Positions 31,852 through 39,983 of a stretch of DNA of 41,488 bases are shown piece by piece. The stretch lies in IMG/VR virus record IMGVR_UViG_3300006923_000052, positions 1-41,488 of that record. One strand, 5' to 3'. Numbering within the stretch: the first letter of the stretch is position 1; every line of letters starts with the position of its first letter. The notes beneath the pieces are model-generated. The model saw only the letters and a list, made by a program, of their open reading frames with translations, was not told where the DNA came from and did no database searches. The position numbers and the translations under genes are program-made. Origin of the DNA: a virus.

Positions 31852-32544
31852 CTATAACAGCATAAATTCTAGTGTTCCGATTGCCGCCGAGGGAGGGCCG
31901 GTACACACTGCTACGCCAGGATGATTATCAGTCGGTTGGGACGAGGTTAACTTTCCGTCTAACCCAACATATAATGTGCAATTTACAGGAAACATTTGAG
32001 TTGTATCAAACTGATCTGTTGCATATATACCTCTTTGATAATGGATGGTGATTCTTCCGCTGCCGACAGTTGTATCATCCCCCGGCTTTCCAGCTATTCT
32101 ATATATATAATTGGTAACTATCTTAAAGCTATCATATGTCCCATCACCTGATGAATCATAATTAAGCTCTGTTCCAGACGGCACAGTTATAACTCCATTA
32201 ACAGTATTCAATACAATTGAAATTGTCGAGGTAAAGCTACTCTCTATAATATGAGGAAACTCCAAAACACCAGTGACTTCAACTGTACTAACCCGATTCC
32301 CATTATCATCTATTTCTGATGATTGGGCATCAATAATTACAACCTCATCTACTTGAGCCCTTGTGAAAGCCGAAGTTCTTACGTCATCAATAATGCCCAA
32401 AGGGGCTGTACCATCACTTACACTTGCCACAATATCATTCCCAATTAAGCCTAATTGAGCAAACATTCCTGGCTCAAACTCGGCTGTTGGGTCAACAGAC
32501 AAGCTCATTGGTAATGCATTTCCGCTATGAATAACCTTTAGCAA
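31852..32544 (-). CDS. Beta-rich head protein, possible capsid decoration or stabilising protein, 230 aa
   Basis: The product is beta-rich with few helices: a first part with FEPGMFAQLGLIGNDIVASV and APLGIIDDVRTSA, and a C-terminal part with PVNCTLYVGLDGKL, HPGVAVCTGPPS and GTLEFMLL. That pattern (a small barrel-like domain with a closing strand) recurs in proteins encoded near the major capsid gene of large phages, so a capsid-stabilising role is a fair guess. The start is unusual, TTG at 32544, with GGAG eight bases upstream; no in-frame ATG lies close. It follows a strong terminator, so it must have its own promoter or leak-through. Confidence 0.5.
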   Translation of the reverse strand: MLKVIHSGNALPMSLSVDPTAEFEPGMFAQLGLIGNDIVASVSDGTAPLGIIDDVRTSAFTRAQVDEVVIIDAQSSEIDDNGNRVSTVEVTGVLEFPHIIESSFTSTISIVLNTVNGVITVPSGTELNYDSSGDGTYDSFKIVTNYIYRIAGKPGDDTTVGSGRITIHYQRGIYATDQFDTTQMFPVNCTLYVGLDGKLTSSQPTDNHPGVAVCTGPPSAAIGTLEFMLL

Positions 32545-32564
32545 CTTGTTTTCTCCACATTAAA

Positions 32565-32602
32565 GTATAAAAAGGGAGGGAAATATTCTTTCCCTCCCTT
32601 TT
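32565..32602 (-). terminator. Strong terminator between two head genes
   Basis: On the minus strand AAAAGGGAGGGAAA (602-589) pairs perfectly with TTTCCCTCCCTTTT (583-570) over a 5-nt loop, then T-rich sequence. It lies 32 bases after the 184-aa gene and 21 before the TTG start of the 230-aa gene. The inverted repeat is symmetrical and could act in both directions. Confidence 0.85.
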
Positions 32603-32633
32603 ATTTTACTATTAATAGTAATTAATCTCTGTC

Positions 32634-33188
32634 TTAGTTGCCGATTTTATTCATCGTTGCTAAAACCATATCTGCTGCAAACTGATCACCAGCAGAGGAG
32701 AAGCTAGTAGCCATTTTATTAAGGGTGTTTAATAAATCACCCTTTCTATTAGACTCTTTAACCAAATCTCCTCTTATACTTTCCGCAGTAGCCTCAACAA
32801 CATCTGCTGCAAAACCTTCGCCCTTGCTTCTTAGGCCAGCAGAAATTCTGCCTAAGCCTGACATAATATATTCTCCACGAGGATTTAAAGGATTGTTTCC
32901 AACCTTTTTCTCAGAACCCTTACTTGAGCTATATGTCTCCATATCATTTATTTCATTTTCAATTAAGCTAGAAGTATCAGCTGCAAGCGATTCAGAGTCC
33001 GGCTCATCTACTAATAGATCAGCAATTTCGTTTTCAAAAGTATCAGCAATTTCGTCCACATCAGCTGTGTCAGCAGCAACGCCCCCGACATCCTCGCTTT
33101 GCGCAACTTTCTTTATACTTTGAGACTTGCCCACAAGTCTTGAAAACTCCTGGGCAATCCCGTCTCCATTTCCTCTAATGCTATACAT
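32634..33188 (-). CDS. Small Ala/Asp/Ser-rich head protein with an internal duplication, 184 aa
   Basis: I do not recognise the family. Two related segments appear: GLRSKGEGFAADVVEATAES near residues 118-137, and FSSAGDQFAADMVLATMNKI near residues 163-182, each with an F/A-A-D-V/M-V-x-A-T core in a helix. The first ~100 residues are acidic and disordered-like (SEDVGGVAADTADVDEIADT). It follows the 1113-aa protease-scaffold-like gene by nine bases with GGGGG before its start, so it is probably expressed with it. It could be a scaffold fragment or assembly factor; this is inference only. Confidence 0.5.
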   Translation of the reverse strand: MYSIRGNGDGIAQEFSRLVGKSQSIKKVAQSEDVGGVAADTADVDEIADTFENEIADLLVDEPDSESLAADTSSLIENEINDMETYSSSKGSEKKVGNNPLNPRGEYIMSGLGRISAGLRSKGEGFAADVVEATAESIRGDLVKESNRKGDLLNTLNKMATSFSSAGDQFAADMVLATMNKIGN

Positions 33189-33197
33189 ATAATCCCC

Positions 33198-36100
33198 CTA
33201 CTCCCACAAAGATGATAAGGTATCAGCGGACATCAGTCTTGGGCTAACGCCTACACCATTGTCTGCTTCAACGCCAATGTTTACTCCGCCAAGGTCTGAC
33301 GCCACTTTAACGGTACCTACTGGTCTTGCGTTTGCAATACTTCGCTTGAAGGCTTCAAATGCATTATCATCAAAGGTCATGATATCATCAACCTGTCTAT
33401 CTAAAGACGCCTTTGATGCGGGCAAAAGACCCTTTCTCTGCATATCCATTCCGACATCATATGCCCTGCGCAACTTCACTCGATAAGCCTCTCTTGCCTC
33501 ATCTTGCTTCTTAGTCTCAACCTTATTGGCCAAAGCTTCTTTTACAGGATTTGCTACAGCGGTCTTCTGCGAGGCCTGATGAGCCTTGGACGCCTCTGCT
33601 TGGAGTTCATCGCCATCGTCATCAACTTCGGATACAGCCGCTGGAAAATCATCTAAAGCATCTTCTGCAACCTCATCACCTTCGTCGTCCATATCCATAG
33701 CGGACTTCAACATAGCTTCGCGATTTGCTGCGCGACTTGCCAAAACTCGATCATCAGCCTGCTTTAAAATAGCTTCTCTTCGAGATTTGCGCAAACTCAT
33801 AGCAGAAGCGATAAGCTCATCAACAGCCGCATCCTCTGCGGAGTCTTCAACGTCATTTACGTAATCTTCTTCGCCAGCGTCCAAAGCATCTTCTGCATAA
33901 TTAACCGAATCTTCTACATTATTGGAGCTAGTTACATTCGCCTCTAATGACGTAGCAACACGTACCAATGCCTTAGTTTCTCCAGTGATTTGGTCAGCAT
34001 CTCTAACGGCATGACTTGCCAGCTTGACAAACTCCCCTCTCTGAGAGGATGATAGCTTTGAAATATTATCATAGGTTTCTGCAACCATTGATAACTCATC
34101 TGCAGCATCATCAAGCTTTCTATAAGCAGTCTTAAGGTTCTTTATAACATTGCTAGAAAGAGCTCCTAAGCCAGCCTCTATTTGCTCACCCTCTTCGCCC
34201 TCGCCCTTGCCGGTGAAAACGTTGACATCTACATCGGCCATAGTTGAATCTTCAAGTTGGCTAACATAATCTCTAACTTCATCCAAAAGCTGCTCCATCT
34301 CTGCAAGTCTATCGTCAATCTCCTTTGAGGGATCTTCCTCTTCGTCTTCGCCCTCTCCTTCGGCACCTTCGTCCAATGGAGGCAGGGGCTCGGCATCTAA
34401 TGGAGGCAATTCTCCGCCGCCTTCTCCGCCTTCCTCAGGAAGAGGGGGAAGTTCTCCGCCGCCCTCTTCAGGAAGAGGAGGAAGTTCTTGAGCGGCCTTT
34501 AAAAGACCAGCAACTCGGTCTAATCCCGCAACTCGTATCTGGCCGCAAACTTCTTTGCCGTACTCACGGCTCTTTAGCCATTCCCAATTTTCATTTAATT
34601 CTGGGCCAAAAATTTCTTGCCCAGTAGCGGCAATTACTCTTTTGTTTCCCGCAAAAACTTCTAAGACACTCGCGGCCTTATTTACAGACCCATTTCCATT
34701 GCGCCTAACTGTAAAGCGCGTACTGAGACCAGGACCATTATAAGCCCTAGCTCTACTCACCTTCTCTTTAGACTCCTTGTCTCCGGGCCACATGCCATCA
34801 GTTCCGCCCATATTTCCATCTTGATGCATCTGCTTATCTTTATTCCAGTCATATGTTTCACCCTTATAGGTGTTAGGCTCAGCACCTTCGGATCCGCCCT
34901 GCATGTAGGCTAACCTGCGGAGTCTTCGCTCCTCAAGCTTTGCCCGACTGAGCTTCTCCTTAGATTCCTTATCGCCTGGCCACATACCATCTGCACCGCC
35001 TGTGTTTCCATCTTGATGCATCTGCTTATCTTTATTCCAGTCATATGTTTCACCCTTATAGGTGTTAGGCTCTGCGCCCTCAGAGCCACCTTGCATATAA
35101 GCGATTCGACGGCGAAGCTCTGCCCTTTTTCTTAGTCTTGACTCATTCATAATATCCTCCACGATTGAATTGATTGAAAAGTCGTCCACAAAATCCATGC
35201 TATCACCGCCATCATTAGCCGTCTTAACGTTTCGATTTTGCTTACCGGTAGCTACCGTCACAGCTTTGCCGCCTGACGGATTATTAAATGATAAAATATC
35301 ATCTCTTGGTGAAAAATCAGGGTTATCCCCGGTATCTCCACCTCCTGCGAGACCCATCCTGGATGTTGCAGAACTTAACTCTGCGCCACCGCCAGGAGTT
35401 GAGGCCTCATTGGAATTCTCATAAGAAGTAAACCTCTCAGTTGGTGTTTCTGAAAGGTCTTCTCTTGTTGTTGTTTTTAACTGACTTACTAACTGACGTA
35501 TAACGTCTTTTATATCATCCTCTACGGACGGATCGCTCAGAAGTCCTGCCGCTCCAGTTGTAGCCTTTAACGCCTCGGCATTATTTCGCATTTTTTCTGA
35601 GCTATCAGTAAAGTTATTTTCAGAAACTTTTAAAAGACCATTATTTGATAAAAAACTTTTTACAATATTTGTCCGATCCTCTATGGAGCAACCGCCTAAT
35701 CCACAGGCAGTTTTCATTATTCCCTCTAAATGTTTGGCCTGATTAAGGTTTAATCTTCCAAGCATAGCGCTAACGTTGTCTACTCCATAGGTCGAAAATT
35801 CTTCTTTATACTCATTTAATGAGGCAATGCACTTTAAAAGAATAGCGCCAGGCTCTGCCGGCTGAACAACAAGGCTATACTCTATCGGCTTTAAGCCGAC
35901 ATTTATTTCACCATGAGCATTTTTATTTGTTATATGATTGCAATACTCATCTTGATTTGTAGCTCGATTTCCACAATCAGAACAAATAGAGGTTTCAACC
36001 GCAGTTCCCATAGAGCCATATCTAACAAGGCCTGTCTCGACTTTGCGTGCCAAATCTGGATAATTAATCTTGTCTAACGCGCAAAGCCCAATTACCTGCT

Positions 36101-36539
36101 TGTACTTTTCATCATAATGTGTGTCTAAAATTATTCCACGAATTCCATCTACCGAGCTTGACTCATGGTCTCTGCATAGTGGAAGACCCACCCAGCTTGC
36201 CGTAGCTTTTTTTAATTCTGATTCTGGAAATATGTCTTTATTGTTATTTCTATGTGGCTGAACATTCCCGTGCCATTTCCAATTTTCATCAAAAAAGCCC
36301 CAAGCATCTTCTCCTGCTACTTTTTTGATGGAACCATTATCATCAAGCAGGGAGGACTCTGCGGCTTTTAGAAAGATTATAGAAAAATAAAGAAAGTCGT
36401 CTGACTTTGGAGCTATATTTTTAATGCTTTTTGCTAACTTAGAAAATGTTTGAACTATCTTTGGATTTGCAATAATTTCATCGTGGTCACAGGTCCCAAC
36501 AACATTGTTCTCTGGAGAAGAACATATTTTTTTAAACAT
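33198..36539 (-). CDS. Prohead protease-like protein fused to a long scaffold-like region, 1113 aa
   Basis: The N-terminal ~240 residues resemble a herpes-type/HK97-type serine prohead protease. WVGLPLCRDHESSSVDGIRG places His125, and LVRYGSMGTAV places Ser176 about 50 residues later, the spacing of the catalytic pair. WKWHGNVQPHRNNN precedes it, and a Cys/His unit follows: ICSDCGNRATNQDEYCNHI (Cys186, Cys189, Cys200, His202), probably zinc-binding. After SLVVQPAEPGAIL the sequence is low-complexity, then two copies of a 64-residue repeat lie at about 481 and 545 (both starting YMQGGSEGAEP). Residues ~690-760 are Pro/Glu/Gly-rich and the remainder is acidic and helical, like a scaffold. The gene lies upstream of the capsid gene in transcription order, as protease-scaffold genes usually do. 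No third catalytic residue was assigned. Function is probable, fusion architecture is seen. Confidence 0.7.
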   Translation of the reverse strand: MFKKICSSPENNVVGTCDHDEIIANPKIVQTFSKLAKSIKNIAPKSDDFLYFSIIFLKAAESSLLDDNGSIKKVAGEDAWGFFDENWKWHGNVQPHRNNNKDIFPESELKKATASWVGLPLCRDHESSSVDGIRGIILDTHYDEKYKQVIGLCALDKINYPDLARKVETGLVRYGSMGTAVETSICSDCGNRATNQDEYCNHITNKNAHGEINVGLKPIEYSLVVQPAEPGAILLKCIASLNEYKEEFSTYGVDNVSAMLGRLNLNQAKHLEGIMKTACGLGGCSIEDRTNIVKSFLSNNGLLKVSENNFTDSSEKMRNNAEALKATTGAAGLLSDPSVEDDIKDVIRQLVSQLKTTTREDLSETPTERFTSYENSNEASTPGGGAELSSATSRMGLAGGGDTGDNPDFSPRDDILSFNNPSGGKAVTVATGKQNRNVKTANDGGDSMDFVDDFSINSIVEDIMNESRLRKRAELRRRIAYMQGGSEGAEPNTYKGETYDWNKDKQMHQDGNTGGADGMWPGDKESKEKLSRAKLEERRLRRLAYMQGGSEGAEPNTYKGETYDWNKDKQMHQDGNMGGTDGMWPGDKESKEKVSRARAYNGPGLSTRFTVRRNGNGSVNKAASVLEVFAGNKRVIAATGQEIFGPELNENWEWLKSREYGKEVCGQIRVAGLDRVAGLLKAAQELPPLPEEGGGELPPLPEEGGEGGGELPPLDAEPLPPLDEGAEGEGEDEEEDPSKEIDDRLAEMEQLLDEVRDYVSQLEDSTMADVDVNVFTGKGEGEEGEQIEAGLGALSSNVIKNLKTAYRKLDDAADELSMVAETYDNISKLSSSQRGEFVKLASHAVRDADQITGETKALVRVATSLEANVTSSNNVEDSVNYAEDALDAGEEDYVNDVEDSAEDAAVDELIASAMSLRKSRREAILKQADDRVLASRAANREAMLKSAMDMDDEGDEVAEDALDDFPAAVSEVDDDGDELQAEASKAHQASQKTAVANPVKEALANKVETKKQDEAREAYRVKLRRAYDVGMDMQRKGLLPASKASLDRQVDDIMTFDDNAFEAFKRSIANARPVGTVKVASDLGGVNIGVEADNGVGVSPRLMSADTLSSLWE
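34813..34880 (-). repeat. 68-nt direct repeat, copy 1
   Basis: Identical over 68 bases to 35005-35072, with 192 bases (64 codons) between the copies. It is the DNA core of the in-frame tandem repeat in the protease-scaffold-like protein. Exact identity suggests a recent duplication or gene conversion. Confidence 0.9.
35005..35072 (-). repeat. 68-nt direct repeat, copy 2
   Basis: Second copy of the repeat at 34813-34880, in the same orientation and frame. Outside the 68-bp core the repeat continues with synonymous and conservative changes, so the unit is really 192 bp. Confidence 0.9.
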
Positions 36540-36571
36540 AGCTAGCCCTTTACGTAAAAAGAAGTGATCAG

Positions 36572-36587
36572 ATATTTATATAAATAT
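36572..36587. promoter_or_regulatory. 16-bp AT palindrome containing TATAAATA, possible late-type promoter
   Basis: ATATTTATATAAATAT is a perfect 16-bp palindrome lying about 33 bases upstream of the protease-scaffold start. It includes TATAAATA on both strands, the core of T4-type late promoters. It is the only intergenic match I found, so a general late-promoter system cannot be claimed; the element may simply be an AT-rich promoter region. Confidence 0.3.
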
Positions 36588-36634
36588 TAGTGTAACTATT
36601 TTTTGTGTAATTTTTTTTTGAATTACATAGTTTT

Positions 36635-36808
36635 TTATTCTTTTTCTTCTTTTTTTATATGATTTCTTATTGCCTTAATTCTTCTATCATTTTCATCATC
36701 TGAATCTAAATAGATGATATCCTCTTCTTCTTCATCAGGCATATCATACCCATCTTTAGAGTTTTTTACTATGATTTTCTTTGTTTTATCGCCAAACTTT
36801 ATAAACAT
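36635..36808 (-). CDS. Small acidic protein, 57 aa
   Basis: A short gene fits the gap between two larger ones: ATG at 36808, TAA at 36635. It starts MFIKFGDKTKKIIVKNSKDG, has an acidic core (MPDEEEEDIIYLDSDDEND), then a basic helix ending KKEEKE. GGAG lies five bases upstream, inside the end of the 763-aa gene, and the start falls two bases past that gene's stop, so the two are probably coupled. I do not recognise the family. The RBS, tight spacing and charge pattern argue that it is real. Confidence 0.55.
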   Translation of the reverse strand: MFIKFGDKTKKIIVKNSKDGYDMPDEEEEDIIYLDSDDENDRRIKAIRNHIKKEEKE

Positions 36809-36810
36809 AA

Positions 36811-39102
36811 TTACTCCGCTAAAATTACTATACCCAATATATTAGAAGTAATATATTCTTTCGTACGGTCTAAGGTGGTCTTAAGATCTTCTAATGTTGA
36901 TTCTGTATTTTTTGTTTTTTCAGTTAAACTCTCAGCAAAATTATCAGTATCAATTATTGATATTAAATCAAAAACTTCCTTTATAGATTCCGATAGACTC
37001 TTTGCAGAGAGGGCCGCAGAATCAATTATCTCTGCAGTGGTAGAGACATCTTTTATTGAGTTTAATATTTTTATTCCATTTTTAATATTAATTAAAAGCC
37101 TTTTCGTTATTCTGGAGTTTCTTTTGCATGATTGATGATACTCCCCCTTGCTGCCGGCTACAGCCTCAGCCTCTCCCTTGATTTTTTCATACTCTTCTAT
37201 ATTCTTGTTTAAGTTTTCTATCAAGGTGCTGCACATATCATATGATCTTCCAAAATAACGCAAAGCATTTTTCGCTTCACTTTTGACACCATCTGGAACC
37301 GGAATTCCCGCAGACTTAATAATATTACCCGCACGCACAACTACGTTATGCTTTGGATATCTGCCTTTAATTGCTGAGAAAATATCTTTTGTCCCATAAT
37401 GTGATGGAACCTGAATGATTTCTGGCTTAATAGCAAAGTTAGAGCTTCCCATCCGAACCTTAACCTCTTCCTCTAAAAGCCTGATTAAGACGCCGGGGTC
37501 CTTGTCCCCTCTTGATGCAAAAACAATTTTAGTCGTAACATCCTTTGACGCCTTATATAATTCGTCTACAAATAATATTTTGTTATTATTTTTTAAAATA
37601 TTATTTTGCAAATATTCATTTAAATTAATTGAGTATTTTGAATTTATTTTTTTATAAAAATCTTTTTTAATCAAATCTGATAATGAAACTTTTATAAAAC
37701 CTCCACAAGCAGAGAATGTCTCTCCATATAATCCCCGGGCTATCCGAGCATTATGCGCAGGGGGCGATTGCCTATACAGCCTTACCTCTTCATCCGAAAG
37801 CAAAGAGTCAAGGTCAAAAACTAATACTTGGCTCTTATGGGAAATGCTTGATGATGCATTTTTAACTATTGAATGTATTTGGCTTTGATTTTCTTTGTTA
37901 TTTATTATATATAAATTATTTCCAGAGATCTTATATAAGCCTGTATCTAAAGTTTTGGAGGTTTTGAATATACATCTGTTTAGACCAAGCTCATCTAGCG
38001 CAAAGGCCTCTTTTGCAAAGCGCTCTCCAGATCGCTCTCCATACCTTATATGAATTGAGTCCAATTCTTTAATACCAAGGGTGTCTGACAATCCTCCGGA
38101 TATTTCCAAAACAGCCTTGGTGCCAGCGCAAGAAAAAACCTCTAATGATCCAGGCATAATATTTTTATATAACTTTTTTATCCTATTATCTTCATCAATG
38201 AACGCTATATCAATGGGGAAGCTAACGGTGCCCATGTGAAAAAAAGCATCAGTAGGCTTCTTATATGGAAATAATAATCCCGATCTATCTCCAAGGTTTG
38301 AATAAACCTGTAGACCATCAATTTTTTCTTTAGAAGTTATAGCAACATCGCATTCAAAAGAAATTTCAGACCCATCTTTTGAATTATAATGTTTTACTGT
38401 AGCTATCTTGTCTAATTCGTTTTTTTCAACTAAATATTTTTTTATTGATCCAAAATGTTTTGCCACAATAGAAAATCCAATATTTTTAATTGAGTCAGAA
38501 ATATCAATAGATCCAGAGGAAATTACAAGCCCATATCCAGTAGGTCTTAAGTGTGAGTAAATATTTTTTAAAGTAATTTTGGCAACTTCTTTATCATCAA
38601 TTGCTTTGGACATATAAAATCCATCAAACTTTCTTCCAAAAGAATGGAACATAGGGTCACCATATTCCTGGTGATAGTCCTGTATATTTATATTGTCTGA
38701 CGAATGCTTTAGCAAGGTCACTAGACTATGACCATCTTTTAATAAAATATCTGTATCCATATAAGTGTGAGGGCCCAGACCTAATACGGCAGAGTCTTTC
38801 TGTAAAAAATTTCTAAACTTATTAGAAAAATGGGAAAGAACCTCTAGATCATCCTCCGCCTCATCTTCTGCCACCTCTTCTGCCGCCGGGAAGAATACGC
38901 CTCCCGAGAAGCTTATTGGCACCTCCAGGTCGTGAGACAAATGTTTTTCAGAAGTCATTGTGCTGTATCCTGGGGTGGAAGTGTCCCTATCCATATCCCC
39001 GGGCAAAGCTTCCTGTATATCAAAATCAGTATCCCCCGATGGAGACATTGATCCCATTTCTCTCTCTGTATCTCCTATATATGGCCACGACACTTTTCTC
39101 AT
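36811..39102 (-). CDS. Methyltransferase-like region fused to DUF192 domain, 763 aa
   Basis: I do not recognise this fusion. The first ~90 residues are disordered and acidic. Residues ~105-225 resemble the C-terminal half of a class I methyltransferase: DGFYMSKAIDD, NIYSHLRPTGYGLVISSGS, then FSIVAKHFGSIKKYLVEK. The SAM-binding glycine loop is not clearly present; GLGPHTYMDTD may be its remnant. Residues ~255-352 match DUF192: GLQVYSNLGDRSGLLFPY, AFFHMGTVSFPIDIAFIDED, and a later AVLEISGG. Residues ~415-585 form an unknown alpha/beta region (SQVLVFDLDSLLSDEEVRLY). The last ~160 residues are a coiled coil. DUF192 has no settled function. AGGAG stands five bases upstream of the ATG. A structural or head-assembly role is possible, but no homologous virion protein is known to me. 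Confidence 0.55.
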   Translation of the reverse strand: MRKVSWPYIGDTEREMGSMSPSGDTDFDIQEALPGDMDRDTSTPGYSTMTSEKHLSHDLEVPISFSGGVFFPAAEEVAEDEAEDDLEVLSHFSNKFRNFLQKDSAVLGLGPHTYMDTDILLKDGHSLVTLLKHSSDNINIQDYHQEYGDPMFHSFGRKFDGFYMSKAIDDKEVAKITLKNIYSHLRPTGYGLVISSGSIDISDSIKNIGFSIVAKHFGSIKKYLVEKNELDKIATVKHYNSKDGSEISFECDVAITSKEKIDGLQVYSNLGDRSGLLFPYKKPTDAFFHMGTVSFPIDIAFIDEDNRIKKLYKNIMPGSLEVFSCAGTKAVLEISGGLSDTLGIKELDSIHIRYGERSGERFAKEAFALDELGLNRCIFKTSKTLDTGLYKISGNNLYIINNKENQSQIHSIVKNASSSISHKSQVLVFDLDSLLSDEEVRLYRQSPPAHNARIARGLYGETFSACGGFIKVSLSDLIKKDFYKKINSKYSINLNEYLQNNILKNNNKILFVDELYKASKDVTTKIVFASRGDKDPGVLIRLLEEEVKVRMGSSNFAIKPEIIQVPSHYGTKDIFSAIKGRYPKHNVVVRAGNIIKSAGIPVPDGVKSEAKNALRYFGRSYDMCSTLIENLNKNIEEYEKIKGEAEAVAGSKGEYHQSCKRNSRITKRLLINIKNGIKILNSIKDVSTTAEIIDSAALSAKSLSESIKEVFDLISIIDTDNFAESLTEKTKNTESTLEDLKTTLDRTKEYITSNILGIVILAE

Positions 39103-39142
39103 TATATCTCCTGATGTATTTTATACTAAAAATAGCAGAATA

Positions 39143-39442
39143 TCATAATCTTCTTAACAATTCGTTTAATACGACATTTATAAAATATGGGTCTTTTCCG
39201 TTCAAAACATTCTTGACCAATCCGATGCTAACCCCTATGGCCGCTCCTCCCGGAGATTTTTTGCCAGCTATCTCCATAACATTAAATAACGAAACCTTGC
39301 CATGCACGTTTTGAAAAGACTTCATCCTTGACTCTGGAGACATATTATTTATCATAATCTTTATCATATTATGCAATTGCTCAGCAACATATACTGCATT
39401 TTGCTCAAGCATTTGTGCTTCTTTTTTTAATTCATCGGACAT
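39143..39442 (-). CDS. Hypothetical helical protein, 99 aa
   Basis: I chose ATG 39442 (start MSDELKKEAQMLEQNAVYVA), with a weak AAGGCGAAAG upstream and an 11-base overlap with the upstream gene's end; a longer frame to 39502 lacks support. The protein is helical: a coiled coil to about residue 40, then a Gly-containing loop (GKKSPGGAAIGVSIG) and a C-terminal helix NVVLNELLRRL. The SPGGAAIGVSIGL stretch could be a glycine-rich membrane-like or packing motif. Function unknown, role unassigned. Confidence 0.5.
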   Translation of the reverse strand: MSDELKKEAQMLEQNAVYVAEQLHNMIKIMINNMSPESRMKSFQNVHGKVSLFNVMEIAGKKSPGGAAIGVSIGLVKNVLNGKDPYFINVVLNELLRRL

Positions 39443-39983
39443 ATTCTTTCGCCTTAGCACTACTCGCCTGGTAAGCAGCTCTGGTAGCTGTAGATATATC
39501 ATTTCCCATAATCATATTCGATTTTAAAGTTTTATTATATTCTTTTGTTATTTCTACAAAAACTTTATTTTTATTTAGAATATCTGATTCTGCTATTTTT
39601 ATAATTAAATCTCCAAATAATGATGAATAATCTAAAAACTTTTGCTCTGCTACTTTTTTTATTAAAAAATCAGCAATCCCAGCAAGCGCCACTTCGTCTT
39701 GCTTATCCATATCGTCCCCCAACTCCACCAACATGTTTAGCAGATCATCATAATCAAGCCTGCTTTGCCTTCTGGGCTTCTTTCTTGGCAGCACAGGGGT
39801 CTCCTCTAGCTCCGTAATATTCGCGGGCCACACGCCCTCTCCAGGCTTAGACCAGCCCCTAGCGCCTCCGCCGGGAGAGTCAGCGGAAAAGCCCTCTTCT
39901 GCCGGATGAGGAGTGGGCAAATCACACGATCTTATAGGCCGCCTCGGAGAGGGCCTTTTGTTTCTATATGATTTCTTTTTCAT
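39432..39983 (-). CDS. Hypothetical basic/helical protein, 183 aa
   Basis: I do not recognise this protein. The first ~40 residues are basic and disordered (MKKKSYRNKRPSPRRPIRSC), then Pro/Gly-rich; residues ~72-183 are helical, including DYDDLLNMLVELGDDMDKQD, VALAGIADFLIKKVAEQKF and a C-terminal Ala-rich helix. The start overlaps the previous stop by four bases (ATGA) with GAGG nearby. It is coupled with its neighbours. The basic N-terminus could touch DNA or RNA; a head-packaging or virion-internal role is a guess. Confidence 0.55.
   Translation of the reverse strand: MKKKSYRNKRPSPRRPIRSCDLPTPHPAEEGFSADSPGGGARGWSKPGEGVWPANITELEETPVLPRKKPRRQSRLDYDDLLNMLVELGDDMDKQDEVALAGIADFLIKKVAEQKFLDYSSLFGDLIIKIAESDILNKNKVFVEITKEYNKTLKSNMIMGNDISTATRAAYQASSAKAKEYVR

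Noticed and set aside
36613-36629. Terminator hairpin TGTAATT...AATTACA after the 57-aa gene
   Set aside because: On the transcribed minus strand the stem is followed by A-rich, not T-rich, sequence, so it would not terminate these transcripts.
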